13,697 nucleotides of DNA from Candidatus Parcubacteria bacterium. Lineage in GTDB: Bacteria > Patescibacteriota > Minisyncoccia > Phycocordibacterales > Phycocordibacteraceae. This document shows, piece by piece, positions 6,636-13,697 of the stretch; positions within the stretch are counted from its first letter, which is position 1; every line of letters starts with the position of its first letter. The DNA lies in assembly GCA_027310925.1 (NCBI GenBank), contig DAICZX010000002.1, positions 1 through 13,697 of the forward strand, written 5' to 3'. The position numbers were made by a program, and so were the translations under genes. The notes beneath the pieces were generated by a model. That model searched no databases. It was not told the DNA's origin and saw nothing but the letters and a program-made list of their open reading frames with translations.

Positions 6636-6636
6636 T

Positions 6637-9600
6637 ATGGAGCATATGCCTGAGAAATCAGAAGCAGCCAAGCGTGAGGAGGCGACACTCGCATTCTGGG
6701 AACGGGAACATGTTTTTGAGAAATCGCTCGCCAAAAACTCTCCGAAAGGCGAATTTATTTTCTACGAGGGTCCCCCGACAGCTAACGGCAAGCCTGGTAT
6801 TCATCACCTCGAGGCGCGCGCTTTTAAGGATGCGATTCCACGCTACAAGACGATGCGTGGCTATCGCGTGAACCGTCGCGCTGGATGGGATACGCACGGT
6901 CTTCCGGTCGAGTTGCAAGTCGAAAAAGAGCTTGGCTTTAAGGGGAAACCGGACATAGAAAAATACGGCATCGCCGCATTTAATAAAAAATGCAGAGAAA
7001 GCGTCTTCACCTACATAGACCTCTGGGCCCGGTTCACGAAACGCATCGGTTATTGGGTCGACGAGACGAAAGCATATTTCACCCTCGACAGCGCATATAT
7101 GGAAGTACTCTGGCATCTATTCGCACAGACCGCGAAGGATGGTCGACTCTATAAGGACTATAAGGTTTTGCCATGGTGCCCGCGCTGCGGGACGGCGCTT
7201 TCCTCGCACGAGCTTGCACAAGGGTATGCAGAGGTCAAAGATCTCGCCATTACCGTAAAGTTCGAATTAATTGATGAGCCGGGCACTTATCTCCTCGCGT
7301 GGACGACGACGCCATGGACCTTACCTGGGAATATCGCGCTCGCAATTGGTGGAAATATTGCATATGGGAAATACGAGAAGGATGGCATACGAGTGATTCT
7401 TGCAGACACACATGCCGCAACGGTTCTTAAAGGGGAGTGGAAGCGTGTCGCGGATATCTCTGCCATATCGCTCATTGGCAAGAAATATAAACCACTGTAT
7501 GACTTTGCAAAAAATCTTGCGTCCGAAAGCGAACGGCCTAAATTTGAGAAAGCATTTCAAGTGTATTCGGCAGACTTCGTCACCACCGATGATGGTACCG
7601 GCATCGTGCATACAGCGGTGATGTACGGTCAAGAAGATTTCGAACTCGGAGACAAAGTCGGTTTGCCGAAAGTGCACATGGTTTCGTCGGAAGGTAAATT
7701 TGTTTCGGGTACCGGTTTCCTGGAAGAGAAATCAGTTATCGACGAAGAGACGACAGTAAACATTATCCAGGATTTGGCCCATCGCCATCCTTTTGCGCTT
7801 CTTTTTGATAAATCAAAATATGAACACTCGTATCCTTTTTGCTGGCGCTGTAAAACGCGGCTCATCTATTATGCACGCGATTCTTGGTATATCCGTATGA
7901 GTGACCTGCGTACACAGCTCATTGCGGAAAACAAGAGTGTGCATTGGGAACCGGCATATCTTCGTGACGGTCGTATGGGTGAGTGGCTCGCGAATGCGAA
8001 GGACTGGGCGATCAGCCGTGAGCGTTACTGGGGAACACCCTTGCCGATATGGCACAGTGTCGATGGCAGCGAACGGATCGTCATTGATTCAGTTGAGCAA
8101 TTGAAAAAACACGTCAAAAAATCCGGTAACAAATATTTCCTAATGCGACATGGTGAGTCAGAAGGAAATGCATCAGGATACTTTGATTCTGACGGAGACG
8201 CTGATAATGCACTTACAGAAAAAGGTCGTGCACAGGTGCAGGCGAGGGTCAAGGAACTTTATGTAAATGGAGTGACAAAGATTTACGCCTCACCACTTTT
8301 ACGTACGAGACAAACGGCAGAACTAATCGCTGAGGGGCTCAGTATACCTAAGAATCGTATCACGTATGATGAACGTCTGCGTGAACTCAATTTCGGAGAT
8401 TTTAACGGCAAGTACAAGAAGGATTCGTACGAATCCTTCTTGGATTGGAAGCGATTGCACTCCTACACCGATTCAATTCCGGGTGGTGAGAGCTACCTGG
8501 ATGTGAAGCGTAGGTTCGGTTCATTTATGTATGAAGTTGAACGTACCCTATCGAATGAGAAGGTGCTTATTGTGACACATGGGGTTGCATTTGAGGCAGC
8601 CACGATTTTACTTGCCGGGGCTAATAGCGAAATAGCGGATAATATACTCACTGAAGTAGCAAGTTTTGCCAAGGAAGCTGAATTTCGCTGTATTGATTTC
8701 ATACCACTTCCGCATAATGACGACTATGAGCTCGATCTGCATCGGCCATATATTGACGATATCGTTCTTCTTTCAGAGAGAGGGACGGAACTACGAAGGG
8801 TGAAAGAAGTGATGGATGTATGGTTCGACTCGGGCGCCATGCCGTTCGCGCAGGCCGCGAAGGAGCGTATGAATGAATCTCTCGAAGAGTTCTTAAAGAG
8901 GATAAAATACCCGGCCGATTTTATTAGCGAGGCAATTGACCAAACACGTGGTTGGTTCTATACGTTGCTCGCTATTGGTACACTTACGGGACGTGGTGTG
9001 GCATTCAAGAACGTCATTTCGGTCGGGCACCTACTCGATGCAGAGGGTCAGAAGATGAGCAAGTCAAAAGGGAACATTGTCGATCCATTGCTAGAGATAG
9101 AGAAGTGGGGTGTTGATACATTGCGTTTCTGGATGTACAGCGTGACGCAAGCAGGCGATTCGAAAAATTACGATGAGAAGACGGTAAAGGAAGCAGCAAA
9201 GGTTCTTTCATGGATTGAGAATAGTGCGAGGTTTTATGAATTGTTCAAGAATGTTCTTGAAAAAGAAGGCACGGCAACCATAATCGATTTTTGGATAAAA
9301 ACACGCGTCAATGAAACGGTTTTGTTGGTTACAAGTGCCATGGACAATTACCATCCATTTGAGGCAACTCGCGCGATTGCCGCTTTTGCCGAGGATCTCT
9401 CGCAATGGTATGTGAGGCGTATTCGCAATCGTGTGCGTGATGGTGACTCTGCCGCACTATCGACTCTTCACGGGATTCTCTATACCACGTCCCTGCTTCT
9501 CGCACCATTTGCACCATTCCTCGCCGAGGAGATATATGCGAAAGTGAAGAATGAAAACGATCCGATAAGCGTGCATCTTGCTGACTGGCCGGAGATCGGT

Positions 9601-10005
9601 AAGGTTGATAGCCAGCTCAGTGCTGACATGGAAAGCCTTCGTGCTTTTGTGACCGTAGGTCTTCAAATGCGTCAACAAGGGGGAATGAAGTTGCGTCAGC
9701 CGCTTGCTTCACTCTCAATCGCGGGGAAGTTTCCGGCAGAACTCGAAAGTCTTCTTACTGAAGAATTGAATGTGAAGAAAGTAATAATGAATGCCTCGAC
9801 AACTAAATTTGACTTTGCGCTCACTCCAGAACTCATCAAGGAAGGCGACGAGCGGGAGATGACGCGTGCGGTCGCCGAAGCACGTAAGAAGGAGGGACTT
9901 ATGCCAAAGGATGCGGCACATGCCGAGATCCGTACAGAAGGAGCGTACGCCGTAGAACTTTCGACCGGCCAGATACGATTCGATTTGATTCGCGATGCGT
10001 TATAG
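6637..10005 (+). CDS. ileS: Isoleucyl-tRNA synthetase with inserted histidine-phosphatase domain
   Basis: 1122 residues, class I type 2 IleRS. The catalytic core begins EGPPTANGKPGIHHLEARAFKD (HIGH variant G54-I-H-H57) and has AGWDTHGLPVE. The CP1 editing region has WTTTPWTLPGN (222-232) and GTGIVHTAVMYGQEDF. Paired zinc-site cysteines are C181/C184 and C402/C405. The core resumes with SRERYWGTPLPIWH, DLHRPYIDDIVLL (from 700), DVWFDSG (to 733) and QKMSKSKGN (K806-S810), then the helical anticodon domain. Between SVEQLKKH and DLHRPYIDD, about residues 493-697 form a complete histidine phosphatase domain (separate entry). The frame is continuous, and both synthetase halves retain their motifs, so this is an insertion and not a broken gene. 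The start is ATG 6637, 1 nt after argS; ATG 6646 is an alternative. The end overlaps recO by 11 nt. IleRS function is secure; the insert's role is unknown. Confidence 0.96.
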   Translation: MEHMPEKSEAAKREEATLAFWEREHVFEKSLAKNSPKGEFIFYEGPPTANGKPGIHHLEARAFKDAIPRYKTMRGYRVNRRAGWDTHGLPVELQVEKELGFKGKPDIEKYGIAAFNKKCRESVFTYIDLWARFTKRIGYWVDETKAYFTLDSAYMEVLWHLFAQTAKDGRLYKDYKVLPWCPRCGTALSSHELAQGYAEVKDLAITVKFELIDEPGTYLLAWTTTPWTLPGNIALAIGGNIAYGKYEKDGIRVILADTHAATVLKGEWKRVADISAISLIGKKYKPLYDFAKNLASESERPKFEKAFQVYSADFVTTDDGTGIVHTAVMYGQEDFELGDKVGLPKVHMVSSEGKFVSGTGFLEEKSVIDEETTVNIIQDLAHRHPFALLFDKSKYEHSYPFCWRCKTRLIYYARDSWYIRMSDLRTQLIAENKSVHWEPAYLRDGRMGEWLANAKDWAISRERYWGTPLPIWHSVDGSERIVIDSVEQLKKHVKKSGNKYFLMRHGESEGNASGYFDSDGDADNALTEKGRAQVQARVKELYVNGVTKIYASPLLRTRQTAELIAEGLSIPKNRITYDERLRELNFGDFNGKYKKDSYESFLDWKRLHSYTDSIPGGESYLDVKRRFGSFMYEVERTLSNEKVLIVTHGVAFEAATILLAGANSEIADNILTEVASFAKEAEFRCIDFIPLPHNDDYELDLHRPYIDDIVLLSERGTELRRVKEVMDVWFDSGAMPFAQAAKERMNESLEEFLKRIKYPADFISEAIDQTRGWFYTLLAIGTLTGRGVAFKNVISVGHLLDAEGQKMSKSKGNIVDPLLEIEKWGVDTLRFWMYSVTQAGDSKNYDEKTVKEAAKVLSWIENSARFYELFKNVLEKEGTATIIDFWIKTRVNETVLLVTSAMDNYHPFEATRAIAAFAEDLSQWYVRRIRNRVRDGDSAALSTLHGILYTTSLLLAPFAPFLAEEIYAKVKNENDPISVHLADWPEIGKVDSQLSADMESLRAFVTVGLQMRQQGGMKLRQPLASLSIAGKFPAELESLLTEELNVKKVIMNASTTKFDFALTPELIKEGDEREMTRAVAEARKKEGLMPKDAAHAEIRTEGAYAVELSTGQIRFDLIRDAL
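8113..8727 (+). other. Histidine phosphatase (PGAM-like) domain inserted within IleRS
   Basis: Residues about 493-697 of the IleRS. All signature parts of a branch-1 histidine phosphatase appear in order: YFLMRHGESEGNASG with phospho-acceptor H505 and R504; ASPLLRTRQTAELIAEGL with R556; DERLRELNFGDFNG with acid/base E583; IPGGESYLDVKRRF; VLIVTHGVAFEAATILL with H648. The domain should therefore be catalytically competent, by analogy with phosphoglycerate mutase, SixA and CobC-type enzymes. It occupies a linker that in other type 2 IleRS proteins is short and variable, directly before the DLHRPYIDD block. Hand-counted G+C is about 45% for 8161-8700, against about 52% for 7861-8100 and about 50% for 8761-9000, a weak hint of separate origin. 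The substrate is not predictable. Confidence 0.9.
8415..8442. repeat. Perfect 28-bp palindrome inside the inserted domain
   Basis: The 14 bases 8415-8428 are the exact reverse complement of 8429-8442, with no spacer, centred on CGTACG. As RNA it would form a 12-bp stem with a GTAC loop. It covers codons for residues 593-602 (YKKDSYESFL) of the IleRS. A perfect dyad of this length is very unlikely by chance in 13.7 kb. Confidence 0.9.
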
Positions 10006-10564
10006 ATACGAGACACGCGGCATCATTCTGTCGAGGATCCCTTCAGGGGAGGCAAACATGTTTGTTACGCTCATTACGCCGGGACTTGGTCTTGTGCGTG
10101 CGCATGCGCAAGGTGTCCGCCATTCAGGCGCGAAGCTTGCTGCTGCACTTACGACATTTTCCGAAAGCTCGTGTGTACTTGTGCGTGGGAAGGAAGATTG
10201 GCGCATAGCAGGCGCGATTCTTGGAGTAAACTGGTTCTCTCAGTTTGAGACGGTTTCGGCACGCTTAATAGCGGCCCGGGTATCTGGTCTATTGTTACGT
10301 CTGGTTGTGGGCGAGGCGCATGATCCTGAGCTTTTTTTCATCATCGCTGGTTTTTTTGAGGCGCTCTCGAAACTCCCTGAGGCTTCGTACGAAGCGGCCG
10401 AGGTGCTCGCCGTGCTCCGTATACTTGCGGTACTTGGTTTTGACGCAGGGAAGATTCCGGGCGGAGTATCAGAATTCACGCCACAGCTCCTCATGGAAAT
10501 CAATATTGATCGTGCGGACTATGTTACACGCATTAATCGCAACATTTCTATTTCAGGTCTATAG
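9995..10564 (+). CDS. recO: RecO-like DNA repair protein, short form
   Basis: 189 residues. The N-terminal OB-fold of RecO is recognisable: YETRGIILSRIPSGEANMFVTLITPGLGLVRAHAQGVRHSGAKL, then LTTFSESSCVLVRGKEDWRIAGA. A helical C-terminal part follows (FEALSKLPEASYEAAEVLAVLRILAVLGFD). RecO anneals single-stranded DNA and, with RecR, loads RecA onto SSB-coated DNA in gap repair. Typical RecO is about 240 residues with a four-cysteine zinc module in the C-terminal half; this protein has a single Cys (in SSCVLV) and ends early, so it is a reduced form. The ATG lies within the last codons of ileS (11-nt overlap) without a Shine-Dalgarno sequence, so translation is probably coupled to ileS. Confidence 0.78.
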   Translation: MRYRYETRGIILSRIPSGEANMFVTLITPGLGLVRAHAQGVRHSGAKLAAALTTFSESSCVLVRGKEDWRIAGAILGVNWFSQFETVSARLIAARVSGLLLRLVVGEAHDPELFFIIAGFFEALSKLPEASYEAAEVLAVLRILAVLGFDAGKIPGGVSEFTPQLLMEINIDRADYVTRINRNISISGL

Positions 10565-10611
10565 ATTTCCACCTGACATGGACATATAGGGTGAACTGTC
10601 ATAACACGAGG

Positions 10612-10617
10612 TATACT
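10612..10617 (+). promoter_or_regulatory. -10 box of the DUF11-like gene
   Basis: TATACT, ending 8 nt before ATG 10626, predicts initiation about 1-2 nt upstream of the start codon, so the mRNA is nearly leaderless. The surrounding 9-mer GGTATACTT recurs at 12481-12489, ahead of glyS. The -35 is poor. Confidence 0.45.
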
Positions 10618-10625
10618 TAGAACCA

Positions 10626-12512
10626 ATGTCATTACCTGCCGAAGATGATCTTGGTTCGCTAGAACGTGCGCGTGAGCGTCTATATGGACGCGCGATTGAT
10701 CCTCATGTCCGCCCTCTACTTACTAATGCGGACGGAGAGGATTTGCCGCACAAGTGGGAAGAAGATCCATTCCAGCAGGCCATACGAAAAGGTAAGCGGC
10801 ATGTACGGCTCGCGAGTGTGTTCCTTGCCGCAGCCACCCTATTTTTTCTCGTTTCGCTCAGTGTCACCGTTTATGTTTTTTATATGGGGGGAAATTCGGT
10901 CTCAGTGAATAAAATTGTCTTAAACGTTCAGGGTCCGACGACAGTTGCTGCCGGGAATCCTGTACCACTTCTGCTCACCATCACAAATGAGAATCCAGCC
11001 GCAATTCAAAACGCGACCATCGAGATTGATTTCCCGAACGGCACGAGAGAGGCAACAGATACTTTACAGGCCTACCCGCGTTATACCGAGAATCTCGGCA
11101 CACTTGCGAGTGGTGCGACTGTGACTCGATCAGTATCGGCGGCCATGTTCGGTGGGGCGGGGCAGACACTCATAGCTCCTGTCTCATTTTCTTACAGCAT
11201 TCCCGGCTCCAACGCCGTTTTCGTAAAAAAGTCTTCCTATGCACTTACGATTTCCACCACGCCACTTTCGCTCTCCGTTGGTGCTCCCGTAGAAACTGTT
11301 TCAGGGCTCCCTTTCACGCTCACGTTTACAGTCAGCTCAAACGCAACCGTACCGCTTAATGGCGTCATCCTTACAGGCGCTTTTCCTTTCGGGTTTACAG
11401 TCGCTTCATCCTCACTTCCCATGAATAATTCGAGTTTCTTTCTCGGCACTCTGTTACCTGGAGCCCAGTCGACGGTAACCTTAACAGGAACCCTTTCTGG
11501 ACAACAAAGCGAGCAGCCCGTCTTTCACTTTACCGTTGGGACGGCGAAAACCGCACAGGATCAAACAATCGCTGTTGCCTATATGACTCAAGACGTAGCC
11601 ATTGCGATCACGGCTCCTTTTATCAGCACAACGCTTGCGGTCAATGGGGATACATCACCGAACGTTGTCGTGACTTCTGGCACGAGCCAAAGCGTCACCC
11701 TTTCCTATACCAATACACTTTCAACGGATGTGACCAATGCGACTGTCTCGGTCGCGATATCTGGTGCCGCAGTTGACTACAATAGCGTTCAGACCACAAG
11801 CGGTTTTTATCAATCTGCCGATCATACGGTCGTTTTCAGTCAGGATACCGACCCAGCGCTCGCAACGCTTGCATCTGGCGCTTCCGGCCTTGGCTCTTTC
11901 ACGTTCTTGACGCTTCCAGCGAGCGCGCTCACCTCCGCTCCACCCCAAATAACTTTTACCATATCCGTGTCGGGCACACGTGTGGGACAGGCGAATGTGC
12001 CAGAACAGATAAACTCCTCGATGACCCAGACCGCGACTGTCGAGACCTCTGTCATGCTTTCAGCATCTTCGCTTCACACGTCTGGGCCTTTGAGTGATGG
12101 GGGTCCCGTTCCACCGCGTACGGGTCAAACGACAACCTACACAATCGTCTGGAACGCTCTTGATGAGGGGAGTCCAATCGCTGGCGCTTCAGTAAGCACA
12201 GTTTTGCCAAGCTATGTATCTTATACCGGGCAAACGGCCGGAACAGGTTCTTTCTCGTATGATGCGGCGTCACGTACTGTCTCGTGGGATGTTGGTAGTA
12301 TCCCGCAGGGAGAGAGTGTCCAGGGCGCTTTTCAGGTGTCTTTTACACCATCATCCTCGCAACAGGGTAATGCACCGCAGATTACCGGTGTCGCATCTTT
12401 TTCTGGATACGACCGTTTCGCGGGTGTACAAATTTCAACGACCGCAAATCCAGTAACGACCGAAACAAAAGGAGATCCCGGGTATACTTCTTCTTTTGGG
12501 ACTGTGCAATAA
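10626..12512 (+). CDS. Membrane-anchored surface protein with DUF11-like/Ig-like repeats
   Basis: 628 residues. A charged cytoplasmic N-terminus (1-60, with HKWEEDPFQQAIRKGKRHVR) leads to one transmembrane helix at about 61-87 (LASVFLAAATLFFLVSLSV), with positive residues on its inner side; the long remainder should be outside. That part is Ser/Thr/Val/Gly-rich, contains no cysteine, and can be divided by eye into four beta-sandwich units of about 110-145 residues (about 93-205, 206-330, 331-476, 477-620). Each has a 'G....T.T....N....PL..V' strand pattern and ends in a Leu-Gly-x-(Leu/Ile)-x-x-Gly turn (LGTLASGATV, LGTLLPGAQSTV, VGSIPQGESV), as in DUF11/CARDB-like domains. Such proteins are often cell-surface or adhesive, but no specific role can be named. 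There is no sortase motif and no Shine-Dalgarno sequence. Confidence 0.72.
   Translation: MSLPAEDDLGSLERARERLYGRAIDPHVRPLLTNADGEDLPHKWEEDPFQQAIRKGKRHVRLASVFLAAATLFFLVSLSVTVYVFYMGGNSVSVNKIVLNVQGPTTVAAGNPVPLLLTITNENPAAIQNATIEIDFPNGTREATDTLQAYPRYTENLGTLASGATVTRSVSAAMFGGAGQTLIAPVSFSYSIPGSNAVFVKKSSYALTISTTPLSLSVGAPVETVSGLPFTLTFTVSSNATVPLNGVILTGAFPFGFTVASSSLPMNNSSFFLGTLLPGAQSTVTLTGTLSGQQSEQPVFHFTVGTAKTAQDQTIAVAYMTQDVAIAITAPFISTTLAVNGDTSPNVVVTSGTSQSVTLSYTNTLSTDVTNATVSVAISGAAVDYNSVQTTSGFYQSADHTVVFSQDTDPALATLASGASGLGSFTFLTLPASALTSAPPQITFTISVSGTRVGQANVPEQINSSMTQTATVETSVMLSASSLHTSGPLSDGGPVPPRTGQTTTYTIVWNALDEGSPIAGASVSTVLPSYVSYTGQTAGTGSFSYDAASRTVSWDVGSIPQGESVQGAFQVSFTPSSSQQGNAPQITGVASFSGYDRFAGVQISTTANPVTTETKGDPGYTSSFGTVQ
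12483..12488 (+). promoter_or_regulatory. Possible -10 box for glyS
   Basis: TATACT within GGTATACTT, the same 9-mer as upstream of 10626, at the end of the preceding gene. It would give a leader of about 29 nt before ATG 12524. A second candidate, TGCAATAAT (12505-12513), would give an almost leaderless mRNA. Neither has a clear -35. Confidence 0.3.
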
Positions 12513-12523
12513 TTTCATTCACC

Positions 12524-13697
12524 ATGAATGACCCCTCCCTTATGGAAAAGATTGTTTCGCTCGCCAAACGTCGTGGATTCGTTTTCCCTGGTTCTGAAAT
12601 CTATGGCGGTCTTGCGGGTACCTATGACTACGGTCCTATGGGCGTCCTATTAAATAACAACATAAAGAATTATTGGTGGAAAAAATTCGTAGAAGAACGT
12701 GATGACGTGTACGCGGTGGATGCTTCTATTCTCATGCATCCGCGTGTCTGGGAGGCATCTGGGCATACGAACGGGTTCTCCGATCCACTCGTTGAAGACA
12801 AAGTGACTCATAAGCGTTATCGTGCCGACCACCTTCTCGAGAACGTGGGCGTTAATGTCCACGATCTTTCTATAGCAGATATGGGGGGAAAAATGCACGA
12901 ACTGAGACTTAAAAGCCCTGACGGAAATGAGCTCACTGAACCAAAGGTATTTAACCTCCTCGTTGAGGCGGGTATTGGTGCGGTTGAAGGCCAAAAGGAG
13001 TCCGTATTTCTTCGAGGCGAGATTACGCAGGGTGTTCACGTAAACTTTAAGAACGTTCTTGATTCTATGCACCCAAAACTACCATTTGGCATCGCGCAAA
13101 TAGGGAAAGCGTTCAGGAATGAAATTGTTCCCGGGAACTTCCTTTTCCGTGTCCGGGAATTTGAACAAATGGAGCTTCAGTACTATATAAAACCGGATCC
13201 AACGGGAGGGAAACAACAGTATGAATATTGGAAACAATTCAGCATGGATTGGTACAAGGGACTCGGTATTCGTCCGGAGAATTTGCGATTCCGTCAGCAC
13301 GAAGAGCATGAACGAGCACATTATGCGCAAGATGCGTGGGATATCGAGTTCAATTCTCCCATGGGATGGAAAGAAGCGTGGGGTATTCATCATCGGGGCG
13401 ATTGGGACCTACGCCGTCATCAGGAGTACTCAGGTATTTCCTTGCAATATCTTGATCCCGACACGAATGAAAGATTTACCCCATCAATTATCGAAACCTC
13501 GGGTGGCGTTGGTCGTGCGTTTCTATTCGCGTTGTTAGACGCTTACCGGGAAGACTCGCTCGGAGGAGAAACACGCGTTTACCTTGCGCTTTCGCCAAAA
13601 ATTGCACCTGTGAAGGCGATGGTCTCACCTCTATTAAAGAACAAACCCGAGCTTGTTGCGAAAGCGCGTGAAGTGCGCTCTCTCTTAAGGAAGGTAC
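12524..13697 (+). CDS. glyS: Glycyl-tRNA synthetase (single-chain class II), 5' part
   Basis: 391 complete codons are visible and the frame is still open at the window edge; the missing part is the C-terminal end of the anticodon-binding domain. The protein begins MNDPSLMEKIVSLAKRRGFVFPGSEIYGG, then GTYDYGPMGVLLNNNI and RVWEASGHTNGFSDP, typical of the homodimeric (archaeal/eukaryotic/Thermus-type) GlyRS and not the alpha2-beta2 form. Class II motifs: LPFGIAQIGKAFRNEI (motif 2 start, F197-I201), RVREFEQMELQYY, and motif 3 ETSGGVGRAFLFALLDAY (R331). The conserved LRPETAQG glycine-site stretch reads LRGEITQG (163-170). It charges tRNA-Gly. It follows the DUF11-like gene by 11 nt without a Shine-Dalgarno sequence, so its transcription may start within the end of that gene. 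Confidence 0.95.
   Translation, partial: MNDPSLMEKIVSLAKRRGFVFPGSEIYGGLAGTYDYGPMGVLLNNNIKNYWWKKFVEERDDVYAVDASILMHPRVWEASGHTNGFSDPLVEDKVTHKRYRADHLLENVGVNVHDLSIADMGGKMHELRLKSPDGNELTEPKVFNLLVEAGIGAVEGQKESVFLRGEITQGVHVNFKNVLDSMHPKLPFGIAQIGKAFRNEIVPGNFLFRVREFEQMELQYYIKPDPTGGKQQYEYWKQFSMDWYKGLGIRPENLRFRQHEEHERAHYAQDAWDIEFNSPMGWKEAWGIHHRGDWDLRRHQEYSGISLQYLDPDTNERFTPSIIETSGGVGRAFLFALLDAYREDSLGGETRVYLALSPKIAPVKAMVSPLLKNKPELVAKAREVRSLLRKV

Noticed and set aside
8113..8727. The IleRS insert as an intein
   Set aside because: There is no Cys/Ser-led N-terminal splice block, no His-Asn C-terminal junction and no homing-endonuclease motif; the motifs are those of a histidine phosphatase.
10565..10625. Small RNA or tRNA between recO and the DUF11-like gene
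   Set aside because: Only 61 bases, with no cloverleaf or strong hairpin; a -10 box explains the conserved-looking part.
1..13697. Alternative genetic code (TGA as glycine)
   Set aside because: The nucleotidyltransferase and deaminase genes end sensibly at TGA, and no internal TGA is needed to complete a conserved protein.

Overview
The window looks like chromosome from a bacterium of the Candidate Phyla Radiation (Patescibacteria), most likely a Parcubacteria/Kaiserbacteria-type lineage. This is inferred from the style of the proteins: a Bacteroidetes/eukaryote-like (type 2) IleRS, a single-chain class II GlyRS with LRGEITQG in place of the usual LRPETAQG, a SIMPL-domain exported protein, a 61-residue SecE, a short RecO and a DUF11-like surface protein. 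Hand-counted stretches are about 45-52% G+C. TGA acts as a stop (the deaminase ends TGA-TAG), so the SR1/Gracilibacteria recoding does not apply. No tRNA, rRNA, IS element or CRISPR array was seen.

Layout. (1) 1-522: 3' part of a SIMPL (DUF541) protein, followed by a short terminator that overlaps a good sigma70-like promoter. (2) 623-3423, + strand: a secE-nusG-rplK operon. Where many bacteria have rplA there is instead a HIGH-motif nucleotidyltransferase and an overlapping zinc-dependent CMP/dCMP-deaminase-like protein with an unrecognised N-terminal half. (3) 3466-4888, - strand: a HIT protein and a divergent thymidylate synthase, separated by a rho-independent terminator. The thymidylate synthase has a clear promoter and Shine-Dalgarno sequence. 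(4) 4989-10564, + strand: argS-ileS-recO, tightly packed (1-nt gap, then 11-nt overlap). (5) 10626-12512: a membrane-anchored protein with about four extracellular Ig-like/DUF11-like domains. (6) 12524 to the right edge: glycyl-tRNA synthetase, cut by the window.

The genes serve protein export (SecE), transcription-translation coupling (NusG, L11), tRNA charging (ArgRS, IleRS, GlyRS), pyrimidine deoxynucleotide metabolism (deaminase, ThyA), DNA repair (RecO) and the cell surface. The most unusual item is the IleRS. A complete histidine-phosphatase (phosphoglycerate-mutase-like) domain, with all its catalytic residues, sits in frame inside the synthetase, in the linker just before the DLHRPYIDD block. 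The DNA of that insert also carries a perfect 28-bp palindrome. Genes heading transcription units tend to lack a Shine-Dalgarno sequence and have a -10 box 7-8 nt before the ATG (argS, the DUF11-like gene), which suggests leaderless mRNAs. Genes inside operons, and thyA, use clear SD sequences.
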